A stretch of 64,000 nucleotides of DNA from Flavobacteriales bacterium UBA2104 (GCA_002331485.1 DCYS01000022.1:133266-197265); one strand, 5' to 3'; shown: positions 27,909-36,834, counted from the stretch's first letter. Notes: generated by a model not told the origin, from the letters alone. A program made the numbers and translations.

Positions 27909-29450
27909 ATGACACGTATATTTACCATACTTACATTATCATTTCTACTCTCCTTGAGCTCATTTGGACAAGAGCTAAAATTCAAAGTGAAGGGAATACA
28001 AGATACAACCGTGCACCTCGTTAAGTATGTAGGTAGCAAAATGTATTATGCTGATACGGCAGAGCTTAAGAATGGAACTGTAGTTTTTGATGGCAGTAAA
28101 CAAGAGCCTGGAATCATGGGTTTATTAATGCCAGGGCAACGATTTTTTGAATTCATTTACAACAGTAAGCCAGTGCATCTGGAAACAAAGTCTCCTAATT
28201 ACAGAGAACACATGGTTATCAAAAAATCTGAGGAAAATAAACTATTCTATGAGTACGTGAACTTCATGCAAGAGAATACTGCAAATGCAAGAAAACTGAA
28301 TGAAGAAAAAGCATCACTTGGAAAAGAAGATGCGGAAAGAAAAAAGGCGATTGAGGAAGAACTCAATGCAATGGGTAAAGAAGTAGCCCAATTCCAAAAG
28401 AAAATGGCAGAGGAACATCCTGAAACACTTGTTGCTAAAGTTGTAAAGATGTCCACCGATATTGAAGTTCCTGATGCCCCAAAGAATGAAGACGGGTCAT
28501 TAAAAGACAGTACATTTAAATATCGATACTTCCGAGATCATTACTTCGATAATATTGATCTGACTGATTCTCGATTAGTAAATACTCCTGTCTTTCAGAA
28601 GAAGTTGGAATACTATTATTCAAGAAATATGCTACTCCAACATCCAGATACGTTGATCAAATACATAACGCCTGTAGTAGAGCAAATACCAGAAGGAACA
28701 CAGATGTATAGATTTGTAGTTGCGAACATCACATCTCATTTTGAGAAATCGAAGATCATGGGTATGGATAAGGTTGTGAACTACATGGTTGCTCGCTACT
28801 ATTGTTCGCCAGATAAAGAAGGAAACCCAAAAGGATTCTGGATGGATCAGGAAAAGATGGAAGAGCTATGTAAAGACACGCAAAAGCGATTGAGATTAGT
28901 TCAGGGAGTGGTTCCACCAAACTTGATTCTTCCTGATTCAACGAATCAAAAGTGGTATAACATGCATGAGATCGAAAGTGACTATGTTGTACTTTACTTC
29001 TGGGACCCAAATTGTGGACACTGTAAGAAAGTTACTCCAAAATTACAGACACTTTACGAAAAGAAATTAAAAGATCGAGGCATTGAAGTATATGCAGTAG
29101 GTAAGGCTACAGGCGATGATTTTGAAGACTGGAAAGCTTTTATCAAAAAACACAATCTAGAGTTCATCAATGTTGGTCTTACTCAGAAGATCTATGAACA
29201 AGCAAAGGAAGATCCGCGTAGTTTGATCCCTTCGAAAACTACTCTTGAGTCTATCAACTATCAGGATACTTACGACATCTACTCTACTCCTAGGGTTTGG
29301 ATCCTTGACAAAGACAAAAAGATCATTGCAAAATCATTAAGTATCGCTCAAATGGAAAGACTGTTTGATCGACTACAAGGACATGAAAATGATGAAAAGC
29401 TTTTCGAATTAGAGGAAGAAAAAGAAGGTGAAGACGAAGAAAGTCACTAA
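27909..29450 (+). CDS. TlpA-like thioredoxin-fold exported protein
   Basis: 513 residues with a signal peptide (ending SSFGQ), an N-terminal beta domain resembling DUF4369, a long helical middle (~110-340) resembling DUF5106, and a C-terminal TlpA/AhpC-type thioredoxin domain with the active site W365-DPN-C369-GH-C372. It is probably periplasmic and reduces disulfides or supports cytochrome c maturation. The acidic tail (ELEEEKEGEDEESH) is notable. A bidirectional terminator follows. Confidence 0.88.
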   Translation: MTRIFTILTLSFLLSLSSFGQELKFKVKGIQDTTVHLVKYVGSKMYYADTAELKNGTVVFDGSKQEPGIMGLLMPGQRFFEFIYNSKPVHLETKSPNYREHMVIKKSEENKLFYEYVNFMQENTANARKLNEEKASLGKEDAERKKAIEEELNAMGKEVAQFQKKMAEEHPETLVAKVVKMSTDIEVPDAPKNEDGSLKDSTFKYRYFRDHYFDNIDLTDSRLVNTPVFQKKLEYYYSRNMLLQHPDTLIKYITPVVEQIPEGTQMYRFVVANITSHFEKSKIMGMDKVVNYMVARYYCSPDKEGNPKGFWMDQEKMEELCKDTQKRLRLVQGVVPPNLILPDSTNQKWYNMHEIESDYVVLYFWDPNCGHCKKVTPKLQTLYEKKLKDRGIEVYAVGKATGDDFEDWKAFIKKHNLEFINVGLTQKIYEQAKEDPRSLIPSKTTLESINYQDTYDIYSTPRVWILDKDKKIIAKSLSIAQMERLFDRLQGHENDEKLFELEEEKEGEDEESH

Positions 29451-29474
29451 ATTTTAGTTTATAAAAAATCAATG

Positions 29475-29505
29475 AAGGACGGATTTTTTATCCGTCCTTT
29501 TCTTT
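29475..29505. terminator. Bidirectional intrinsic terminator
   Basis: A perfect 9-bp repeat (AAGGACGGA 29475-29483 with TCCGTCCTT 29491-29499) lies between convergent genes; the right arm covers the stop region of the gene at 29488. Confidence 0.8.
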
Positions 29506-29943
29506 TCTTCTGGTATCAACTAAATAGATGATCTTCCAACCTTCATCTGTGTTCATTAAAGTGAATGCGTTAACTCCATAATGTGATAGCTCTCCATTGA
29601 TATAAAACTCATAAGGTGTCCATACCTGTGCCAGGATCCCTTCTTCCCTAACTTTTATTTTCAAAAGTTTTTCTTCAAGCTTTAATTCCTTCGGCATTGA
29701 CCCAATCGATTTATAGAATTGTTGTACATCGTCCTCTTTCAAAATAGTATCATTTTGATTATGAACAATAGTTCTTAATGATGCACTTTCATGCATGACT
29801 GATTTTAAACCAATCGTATCTTTTTCATGAAAACATTTAAAAAAGAAAGTAATACAATCTTCTGGTGAATTATTCTTGATCTGTTGACCATATACAGAAG
29901 AAAAAAGAAAAATAGAAAATAGAAATAAATAGTATTTTTTCAT
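29488..29943 (-). CDS. Small exported NTF2/SnoaL-like protein
   Basis: 151 residues with a signal peptide (MKKYYLFLFSIFLFSSVYGQ). The mature part has the cone-shaped NTF2-like pattern: CITFFFKCFHEKDTIGLKSVMHESASLRT at the start, and a final strand pair (GVNAFTLMNTDEGWKIIYLVDTRR). This fold is often called DUF4440/SnoaL-like. No catalytic residues can be named. It lies 21 bp downstream of the LytTR regulator and may be in its transcript. Confidence 0.75.
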   Translation of the reverse strand: MKKYYLFLFSIFLFSSVYGQQIKNNSPEDCITFFFKCFHEKDTIGLKSVMHESASLRTIVHNQNDTILKEDDVQQFYKSIGSMPKELKLEEKLLKIKVREEGILAQVWTPYEFYINGELSHYGVNAFTLMNTDEGWKIIYLVDTRRKEKDG

Positions 29944-29964
29944 AGACCTAATATAATCGAAATA

Positions 29965-30732
29965 TCAATCTTCCTTTGAAACAAATGATCTGAATGAGTC
30001 CATTAGCTCACTTCTTTTTCGAGTAGAAACTGGAACAGCCCGATCACCAAGTAATTCAATTGCATTTCCAGAGAACTTCAATGGCGACTTAATATTTTTC
30101 ATATTAACTGCAAAACTCCTATGTGTCCGAATAAACTGATCTGGTAGATCTGATAATATTTCTTTCAAAGGTTTTGAAGCGGTTATCTCATTATCCTTTA
30201 GATAAATTGAAGTGTACATTCCATCTGCCTCTAGATATAAAATATCTTCCAGTGGAATGACATACTCTTCCCTATGCGTTCTTAAACAATAGGTTCGTTT
30301 AGTAGAATTTAAGTTTTGATCGAGTAGCTCGATTTGTCCCTCATCATGTCCAGAACGTATCGCAAGCTTATCCCTCAACCTTTCAATTGAATTCTTTAGT
30401 TCATCAGGTTGAAGCGGTTTCAACAAATAATCAAATGCAGAAAGCTTAAATGCGTCTATCGCATAATCGTTGTAAGCCGTTACAAAAATAATCTCAAAAT
30501 TTACTGGAGTTGAAATAAAATTTAAAATCTCAGTCCCTTTATGTTCAGGCATTTCAATATCCAAAAACAAAATATCGATTGACAATTCCATTATCTCTTC
30601 TACTCCTCTTCGAAGCAAGTTTGATTCTCCAACTATCTTGATCTCTGGCAAATGCCTATTAATCAAATATCTTAACAGTTTCCGTGGAGCTTCCTCATCA
30701 TCTATAATATATGCTCTCAATTCCTTTTCCAT
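29965..30732 (-). CDS. LytTR-family response regulator
   Basis: 255 residues. The N-terminal receiver domain has acidic residues D11-D12, phosphoacceptor D58 in ILFLDIEMPEHKG, a conserved T/A pair (VTAYNDYA) and K in LLKPLQP. The C-terminal LytTR DNA-binding domain (~150-255) contains ILYLEADGMYTSIYL and IRTHRSFAVNMKNI. Such regulators bind pairs of direct repeats about two helix turns apart, and a pair with that geometry lies upstream of the peptide genes at 33.9-36.8 kb. The start overlaps the end of the sensor kinase by 16 bp, a classic coupled pair. Confidence 0.93.
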   Translation of the reverse strand: MEKELRAYIIDDEEAPRKLLRYLINRHLPEIKIVGESNLLRRGVEEIMELSIDILFLDIEMPEHKGTEILNFISTPVNFEIIFVTAYNDYAIDAFKLSAFDYLLKPLQPDELKNSIERLRDKLAIRSGHDEGQIELLDQNLNSTKRTYCLRTHREEYVIPLEDILYLEADGMYTSIYLKDNEITASKPLKEILSDLPDQFIRTHRSFAVNMKNIKSPLKFSGNAIELLGDRAVPVSTRKRSELMDSFRSFVSKED

Positions 30733-33543
30733 GTAAATACTAATTTAATATTTGTCCCTGATGGATCTGATTCAATTTCAAGATCTACATTATATTTCGA
30801 GATCTTCTTTAAGTTTTCAATTCGTCGATTCATGGCATCCATCGCAAACGACTTATGGTTCTTATTATCCTCTTTTGTATAGTCTATTCCAGTACCATTA
30901 TCTTTAATTTCTATATAAAATCCGCTCGGAAGCCTATCAACATTTATCTCGATTCTTCTATCTCGTGGACTTTTTGAAAAAGCATGTTTAATAGCATTTT
31001 CAACAAATGGCTGAGTGATCAAAGTTGGAATTTCAACATCTTCAAAAAATGGTTCATCATTTATAGATATAACAAGGTCAATTGGAGGATCAAATCTTGT
31101 ATTTTCTAGCTTCACATAATTCTTAATCAACGCTAACTCCTCTTTTAAAAGAAGAAAAGCTTTCCCAGACTTATCCAATACATTTCTGATCAATTTAGCA
31201 AAGTCTCCAATATTATCATAGGCTTCGTCAGTATCGCCTTCAATCACCTTTGACTGTATTGCCGTTAGTACATTGAAAATGAAATGAGGATTCATTTGTG
31301 ATCGAATTGCAGTCAACTCCGCATTCATTGCTCTGGTTTCAAGACTTTGTTGTTTCAGTCGCTCATTCAATCTTTTCTTTGCTCTTTTGACAAAGTACCG
31401 AACTACAAATATTATCAGCAGTATTACAACGCCTATCATTAACAAAACAAACCAGCTTGAGAGGTAAAAAGGTGGAAGAACTTTTACCTCTATCTCTTGA
31501 ATTTCAGAGGAAACACCGTATTCATTAAATACCTGAAATTGAATCACCTGTCGACCAATCGGTAATCTGGCAAACTCATAAAGATCATTCGTTGAGAAAA
31601 TTGGACTCCAGCTTTCAGTTACCCCTTTGATCCTATATTTTGTTTGATAAGTTCCTTGGGACCGAATAACATTTGATACATGTAAATTTACTGACAGTAA
31701 ATTGGCGTGATACTCTGAATAGATCTCTCCTTTCTCCTTTTTGAAAGACCCATTAATATTAAGAAGGTGAATGGCTGGGGTAACACCTGTCTTATCAGGG
31801 AGATCTTCGAAGATCGAAATTGATCTGTTATGAGAAAAGACGAACCTCCCCTTTAATTCAAACACATTGATCGTATTTAATTCACTTAAACCATTTAGAT
31901 GGTTTATCATTTTCAAGAGCCTACCTGAATCAGGATCAACGAGTTTTACACCATCCTTTTCGATAGACATGATACCCTCTTCAACAATATCAATACTCTG
32001 AATTACTCGGCTCGATTGAGAATAAATGAGTTCTGGTTTTTCCTCGAGTCCTTTCATCTCATAAATCTCCTCGTTATTATTTAAGAAGAAAATACGACCA
32101 CTTTTAGATCTACGAATTATTTGAATATTTTCGAAATGATCACTACCATCAAAATTGATTTCCGAAACTGAAAAGTCGTTATCTATATGAAAAAGCCCTT
32201 TTTTTTGTTGAGATAATAAACGAGTTACTATCATAATTCGTTAAAGAAATAGACCAGCCCGTCTCCTTGATCTTTTCCAATGAATCAGCATGTAATTTTA
32301 AAACCCTTGATCTTGACCCAACAGCTACATGTGATCGATTAGAACATACTTGCTTGATTGCACTGGTCTTAAACTCCTTTAAAATTTGAAGCGTTTTTTT
32401 GTCAACAACAAATAAACGATCCGAAAACACAAAAAGATGATCTCTGATCGTATCATAATAAAGGGCGGTGATCTCACTTCTTTTGCTTAATCTTACCGTA
32501 TCAATCTTGTTAAAACTTAGGTCGTGTCTCAGGACCAAACCGGCATTTGTTCCAAGGTAGATAGCATTACCTGGTCCGATGGCGCTTCTAATTATTCTTT
32601 CTTCATCCAGGTAGTTGTCATATTTAAAGTTTTTTATTGATAGATCTGTAATCAAAATCAGGCCATGTGAGACAGTAGAAACCAATAGATTTCCTTCAAA
32701 ATCTTTTATTACCCGTGAAACCTGAACTTTAGGTAAAATATCATGAAGTAGTATACCATTCCTGTCGTAAACCCTTATCCCGTTCATTCCGCAGATATAG
32801 AAATGTCCATCAATATAATCAGCGAAATTCACCTTACCCTTGTACGGTAATGACATCGTATCAATAGAAGTTCCTTCGATTGCACTTCTTACGTTATAAA
32901 GTAGGTTTTCAACTTTATGATAGGTATAAGAATCGTCTCTTACATTTATTGGGATACAATCAGATAGGTTCAGAAATTCCTTTTTTAATTGTCTAGTTTT
33001 ATATCCAGTCAGATCAATGAAACTCTTATTTTTAAAATTGAAACAGTAATCTTGACCATCAACGCTATTCACTGACATTATAGGCGATGGAGATAGATCT
33101 TCAACGTGAAACTTCAGCTTATTTTCATCTAAACAAAAGACCTTATAGCGAGTAATGATGTAGAACCCTTTTGAGAGCCTGTAAAATTTGGAGAGTCCGT
33201 TGATTTGATCAGAAATGGGATGTCTGATCAGCGAATCATTTTCCAGATGATATATATCCCCATGAAAAGTATTAGCCCATAGTCGACCTGAATGATCATG
33301 CTGTGAACTTGATATGGCAATACCCTTTCCTTCTTTTGCGTAAGAGTAAAAATTCTTTCCGTCGAAGCGCTGTATTCCAGCATTACCAGAAACATAAACG
33401 ATTCCGTCAGGTGTTTGATGAACATTATAGTTGACATCCGAACCTATCGAACTATTCGTTTCGTTGAAAACAGTATAAGCAACCTCTTGTTGCGAATAGC
33501 AACCAAAAGCAAGGATTATTATATGTAAGAGAATGATTCTCAC
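30717..33543 (-). pseudogene. LytS-type sensor histidine kinase split by a 1-nt frameshift
   Basis: Two frames join to one ~940-residue sensor. The 5' part (32179-33543) has a signal peptide and a two-component-regulator beta-propeller (VYVSGNAGIQRFDGKNFYSY, AIYLGTNAGLV). The 3' part (to 30717) has the last propeller blades, a Y_Y_Y domain (YQTKYRIKGVTESWSP), one TM helix (~31390-31470), and a His-kinase domain with phosphoacceptor MNPHFIFNVL and ATPase motif IEIKDNGTGID. Frames switch at an A8 run (minus strand, 32199-32206); removing one A restores SFIIST-KK-GLFHID. This could be a true mutation, slippage expression, or a sequencing error. The internal ATG at 32234 is not a credible start. 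Confidence 0.85.
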
Positions 33544-33593
33544 CGACTTTATTTGCTATAAAACTAATAGTTTATGTGTTACTGAAACATCTG

Positions 33594-33634
33594 TAAAAAA
33601 AGAAAGCTCAACAGAAGTTCTCTGCTAAGCTTTC
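33594..33634 (-). terminator. Terminator of peptide operon 1-2
   Basis: A long imperfect stem (GAAAGCTTAGCAGA with TCTGTTGAGCTTTC on the minus strand, two mismatches) is followed by seven T. It lies 46 bp after the peptide 1 stop. Confidence 0.8.
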
Positions 33635-33679
33635 ACTTTTTGTTAAACTCAAATTCGTTATTCGAATCATCTATTACTG

Positions 33680-33811
33680 TTAATGATCTTTAGGTCTCAT
33701 AATGGATATTGTTCCACTATTAGCTAAATCCCCTATATTATTTCCTCCTTTGATCGATTTAGAATTACTTATTTCTTTTACTTCAAACTTTTTGATTGAC
33801 TTTTTCATCAT
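33680..33811 (-). CDS. GG-leader peptide 1
   Basis: A 43-codon gene. The peptide starts MMKKSIKKFEVKEISNSKSI, then KGG (21-23), then a 20-residue tail without Cys (NNIGDLANSGTISIMRPKDH). Its leader is nearly the same as those at 33844 and 36606. A basic N-terminus with KKF-x-V-K-E-I and a terminal GG is the layout of Bacteroidota natural-product precursor leaders (TIGR04149-like); I infer this from pattern only. It lies 32 bp after peptide 2 and lacks its own promoter element, so both share a transcript. No peptidase-ABC exporter or modifying enzyme is in the window. Confidence 0.72.
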   Translation of the reverse strand: MMKKSIKKFEVKEISNSKSIKGGNNIGDLANSGTISIMRPKDH

Positions 33812-33843
33812 ACTTTGTTTTTATGTTAGTGTTTATGATATAA

Positions 33844-33972
33844 TTAAGGGTTTAAATCGATCTTATTTCCTTTCACAGTGGTGCCGCTATTATCCCCGTA
33901 GACACCTCCTTTAACCGTAAATGAGTTATTGATTGCCTTTTCTTGAAATTTCTTGATTGACTTTTTCATCAT
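33844..33972 (-). CDS. GG-leader peptide 2
   Basis: A 42-codon gene with two consecutive ATGs. Leader MMKKSIKKFQEKAINNSFTV, KGG at 21-23, and a Gly/Asn/Thr-rich tail (VYGDNSGTTVKGNKIDLNP). It is the first gene of a two-peptide unit whose promoter and repeat elements lie at 33998-34063. Coding status rests on the strong similarity to three other short frames in this window and the shared 5' leader. Confidence 0.75.
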   Translation of the reverse strand: MMKKSIKKFQEKAINNSFTVKGGVYGDNSGTTVKGNKIDLNP

Positions 33973-33997
33973 ACTTTGTTTTTTCAATTATTCGAAA

Positions 33998-34063
33998 CAA
34001 GTATACTTCTGCCTTAACTCATTTAAAAGCAATTCTTTCTGAGTGATGGTTAATTCTTTCTAA
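33998..34063 (-). promoter_or_regulatory. Promoter and tandem operator of peptide 2-1 unit
   Basis: On the minus strand the box TATACTTG (33998-34005) matches TAnnTTTG in seven of eight positions. The element TCAGAAAGAATT (34031-34042) puts its AGAAA exactly 35 nt upstream of that box, and a second copy TTAGAAAGAATT (34052-34063) lies 21 nt further up. The same layout occurs at 36439 and 36762. Confidence 0.75.
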
Positions 34064-34177
34064 ACGAAAAAAGGCTCAGTTCGTTAATCTGAACTATTCC
34101 GAAAGGATAATTTTTTCAGTCTTTTTGAAAGACCATCAAAATTATTTGTCTAAATTCACAGACAGATACACCTAATT

Positions 34178-34753
34178 ATGGAATGGTTCACAAAGTTAGA
34201 ATGGTTTGAGCAAACCTTTTGGGTAATTGCCCTAATTGGCTCCTTATTTTTCTTGATCATGTTGGTGGCAACCTTTATTGGTGGCGACGTTGATGCGGAT
34301 GTTGATGTCGATGCTGATTTCGATGTTGACGGAGGTGGGTTTCACTTTTTCACAATCAAAAACCTCATTGCCTTTTTTACGATCTTCGGATGGACGGGAA
34401 TCGCAGCAATAGATGCTGGTTTTGGAAAATTCGGAACCATCGCGATTGCAACACTTTGTGGATTGATCATGATGACGATTATGGCTACCCTGTTCTACTT
34501 CGTAAGCAAATTGAACGACAGTGGAACACTTGACTATAAAAACGCGATTGGAGCGATTGGAGAGGTCTACCTAACTGTTGGATCAAAACGATCAAAAATC
34601 GGTAAAGTTAGTGTTCGTATCCAGGGATCATTGCGAGAGATGGAAGCTTTGACTGATGAAGAAGATGATCTCAGCACTGGAACTGTCGTAACAGTGCGAG
34701 ACATTACAACTAACGGTATTTTGATCATTGACCGATTAACCGAAAAACAATAA
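34178..34753 (+). CDS. NfeD-like membrane protein with OB-fold
   Basis: 191 residues. Membrane segments: VIALIGSLFFLIMLVATFIG, LIAFFTIFGWTGIAAIDAG and IAIATLCGLIMMTIMATLFYF. An Asp-rich repeat (DVDADVDVDADFDVD) lies between the first two. The C-terminal domain (~120-190; IGAIGEVYLTVGSKRSKIGKVSV) is the OB-fold of NfeD/YuaF. These proteins pair with flotillins in membrane microdomains. The flotillin gene follows after 12 bp. The Asp-rich loop faces the outside or periplasm and may bind Ca2+ (inference). Confidence 0.88.
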   Translation: MEWFTKLEWFEQTFWVIALIGSLFFLIMLVATFIGGDVDADVDVDADFDVDGGGFHFFTIKNLIAFFTIFGWTGIAAIDAGFGKFGTIAIATLCGLIMMTIMATLFYFVSKLNDSGTLDYKNAIGAIGEVYLTVGSKRSKIGKVSVRIQGSLREMEALTDEEDDLSTGTVVTVRDITTNGILIIDRLTEKQ

Positions 34754-34765
34754 ATTATATACTGA

Positions 34766-36232
34766 ATGAAAACTTTATTACTTCAACTTAACTTAAACGA
34801 GACCGCTTCAGACGTAGGCGGTACGGCGCCATTGATTGCCATTGGATTTGCAATCTTATTTGTATTCATACTTATCTTTTCTTTCATAAGAAGATATAAG
34901 CGTTGTCCTTCTGATCAAATCCTTGTAGTCTACGGTAAAGTAGGCGGCGGACAATCTGCAAAATGTATCCACGGTGGCGCATCATTTATCTGGCCAGTAA
35001 TTCAGGACTATGAGTATCTTGATCTTACACCAATTTCATTAGAGGTAAATCTGATCAACGCTTTGAGTAAGCAGAACATTCGTGTTAATGTTCCTTCGCG
35101 TTTTACGATTGGTGTTTCTACAGAACCTGGTGTTATGCAAAATGCGGCAGAACGTCTATTAGGTTTAAAACTTCAAGACATTCAAGAGCTATCTAAAGAG
35201 ATCATCTTTGGTCAGTTAAGGTTGGTTGTTGCCTCGATGGATATTGAGGAGATCAACTCTGATCGTGATAAGTTCTTGACAAACATCTCAAACGGAGTTG
35301 AGGTTGAATTGAAAAAAGTTGGGCTACGATTGATCAACGTAAATATTACAGATATCAACGATGAGTCTGGATATATTGAGGCACTTGGTAAAGAGGCTGC
35401 TGCGCATGCGATCAATGACGCAAGAAGAACAGTAGCTGAGAAAAACAGAGATGGTTCGATCGGTGAAGCTGAGGCACTGCAGGATCAAAGAACTAGAGTA
35501 GCAAATGCTGATGCACGAGCTGTAGAAGGAGAGAACGAAGCGAAAATTCAGGTTGCTGGATCTGACTCCTTGAGAAGACAGAGAGAGGCTGAGGCAGAGA
35601 GAACAGCAATCGCAGCAGAGAAAGTACAAAAGGCGAAAGCACTTGAGGAAGCATATGCTGCCGAGAAAGAATCAGAACTTGCCAGAGCAGAGCGTGTTAG
35701 AGCGTTTCAGAAAGCTGAAATCGTTGTTCCAGCACAGATCGACAAAGAGAAAGTGGAGATCGACGCAGAGGCAGATGCTGAACAAATTAGAAGAATTGCA
35801 AAAGGTGAGGCAGATAGTATTCTGTTCAAGAAGAAAGCTGAGGCACAAGGTGTATATGAAATCCTTACAAAACAAGCAGAAGGTCTTGATCAAATCGTAA
35901 AGGCTGCGGGTAATAATCCTAAAGATGCAGCGATGTTATTGATTGCAGATAAATTACCCGAGCTTGTTAAGATCCAGGCTGAAGCGATCAAGAACATCAA
36001 GATCGACAAGGTTACTGTTTGGGATGGTGGAAATGGTGGCCAGGGAAAAGATGGTAAAACATCCACAGCTAATTTCCTTTCAGGTCTTTATCAATCTGTT
36101 CCACCACTCCAAGACATGTTTAATATGGCTGGGATGGAATTACCAGAGTACTTGAAAGGAAAGGATGTTACCGAAGATCAACAGCATAAAGAAGCTGATG
36201 ATTCTGAAGGTCCAAGTGATACAGAAAAGTAG
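34766..36232 (+). CDS. Flotillin (YuaG/FloT-like)
   Basis: 488 residues. An N-terminal TM (LIAIGFAILFVFILIFSFI), an SPFH/band-7 domain (~45-230; LQDIQELSKEIIFGQLR), and a long coiled coil rich in Glu-Ala (~230-370; NADARAVEGENEAKIQV, ERAEKVQKAKALEEAYAAEKE). The C-terminal 100 residues are variable. It oligomerises at the membrane and organises microdomains. It forms an operon with the NfeD-like gene and ends in a shared terminator at 36243. The peptide genes on either side suggest, but do not show, a functional link. Confidence 0.94.
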   Translation: MKTLLLQLNLNETASDVGGTAPLIAIGFAILFVFILIFSFIRRYKRCPSDQILVVYGKVGGGQSAKCIHGGASFIWPVIQDYEYLDLTPISLEVNLINALSKQNIRVNVPSRFTIGVSTEPGVMQNAAERLLGLKLQDIQELSKEIIFGQLRLVVASMDIEEINSDRDKFLTNISNGVEVELKKVGLRLINVNITDINDESGYIEALGKEAAAHAINDARRTVAEKNRDGSIGEAEALQDQRTRVANADARAVEGENEAKIQVAGSDSLRRQREAEAERTAIAAEKVQKAKALEEAYAAEKESELARAERVRAFQKAEIVVPAQIDKEKVEIDAEADAEQIRRIAKGEADSILFKKKAEAQGVYEILTKQAEGLDQIVKAAGNNPKDAAMLLIADKLPELVKIQAEAIKNIKIDKVTVWDGGNGGQGKDGKTSTANFLSGLYQSVPPLQDMFNMAGMELPEYLKGKDVTEDQQHKEADDSEGPSDTEK

Positions 36233-36242
36233 ATGATAACTA

Positions 36243-36275
36243 AAAACCCGAAGTATGCTTTACTTCGGGTTTTTA
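36243..36275. terminator. Bidirectional terminator after flotillin
   Basis: Perfect stem AAACCCGAAGTA / TACTTCGGGTTT with a TGCT-type loop. T-tracts on both sides also serve peptide 3, convergent from the right. Confidence 0.88.
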
Positions 36276-36282
36276 TTTTTGA

Positions 36283-36411
36283 TTAGTTTGACAATAGTTC
36301 ATCTCCATAACGAGGGTCTGGTGCTACTGGTCTTTTCTTAGCTCTACCTTTTCTCATCCCCCCTTTGACACATTCCAAATTTTCGATCTTTTTACTTTCA
36401 ATTCTTTTCAT
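36283..36411 (-). CDS. GG-leader peptide 3
   Basis: A 42-codon gene starting at the ATG at 36411, although the frame is open to 36489. Leader MKRIESKKIENLECVKGG has KGG at 16-18; the tail is strongly basic (MRKGRAKKRPVAPDPRYGDELLSN). It is the most diverged member and has one Cys, in the leader. Its 5' leader and promoter are almost identical to those of peptide 4, which supports this start. Confidence 0.72.
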   Translation of the reverse strand: MKRIESKKIENLECVKGGMRKGRAKKRPVAPDPRYGDELLSN

Positions 36412-36438
36412 AATGCTTTGTTTTTTAATTATTTGAAG

Positions 36439-36505
36439 CAAGTATACATTAGTATCATCGTAATTAACAGCAATAATTTCTGAACGCATTAATTATCTTT
36501 TAAGC
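36439..36505 (-). promoter_or_regulatory. Promoter and operator of peptide 3
   Basis: TATACTTG box at 36439-36446; TTCAGAAATTATT at about 36474-36483, with AGAAA exactly 35 nt upstream of the box. The distal copy is degenerate (TTAAAAGATAATT, about 20 nt further up). Confidence 0.7.
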
Positions 36506-36540
36506 GTTCTTCAATCCCAATCTCCTAAGAGTAAAAATCA

Positions 36541-36577
36541 AAAAAAAGAGCGTAACAGTTTTTACTGCTCGCTCTTT
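36541..36577 (-). terminator. Terminator of peptide 4
   Basis: AAAGAGCG (36545-36552 on the plus strand) pairs with CGCTCTTT (36570-36577), with an inner CAGT/ACTG stem. On the minus strand it is followed by a T-tract, 29 bp after the peptide 4 stop. Confidence 0.8.
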
Positions 36578-36605
36578 ATCAAAAGTAAATTTATAAAGGA
36601 AGTGA

Positions 36606-36734
36606 TTACATCAATTCAGCACGATTGTCAGAAGAAGACGCTGCTCCCCTATCACCTCGTCCATAGCTCCCTCCTTTTACTAAGGATTTATTACTTATCT
36701 CTTTTACTTCAAATTTTTTAAATGACTTTTTCAT
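36606..36734 (-). CDS. GG-leader peptide 4
   Basis: A 42-codon gene. Leader MKKSFKKFEVKEISNKSLV, then KGG at 20-22; tail SYGRGDRGAASSSDNRAELM, without Cys. The leader matches peptide 1 in 16 or so positions. It has its own promoter (36762) and terminator (36541), so it is a stand-alone transcription unit of a little over 200 nt. Confidence 0.75.
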   Translation of the reverse strand: MKKSFKKFEVKEISNKSLVKGGSYGRGDRGAASSSDNRAELM

Positions 36735-36761
36735 AATGCTTTGTTTTTTAATTATTTGAAG

Positions 36762-36830
36762 CAAGTATAATTCAGTTTCTTATTAAATAGAAGAAATAAT
36801 TTCTAAACGCAGAAAATACTTTCTGAAAGA
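36762..36830 (-). promoter_or_regulatory. Promoter and tandem operator of peptide 4
   Basis: TATACTTG box at 36762-36769; TTTAGAAATTATT with AGAAA exactly 35 nt upstream; second copy TTTCAGAAAGTATT 20 nt further up (about 36815-36828). The stretch between the box and ATG is the same as for peptide 3 (TCAAATAATTAAAAAACAAA). Confidence 0.75.
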
Positions 36831-36834
36831 AAAC

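Noticed and set aside
33702..33914. Plus-strand frame with hydrophobic residues.
   Set aside because: It is the antisense of GG-leader peptides 1 and 2, which share sequence with two other short genes.
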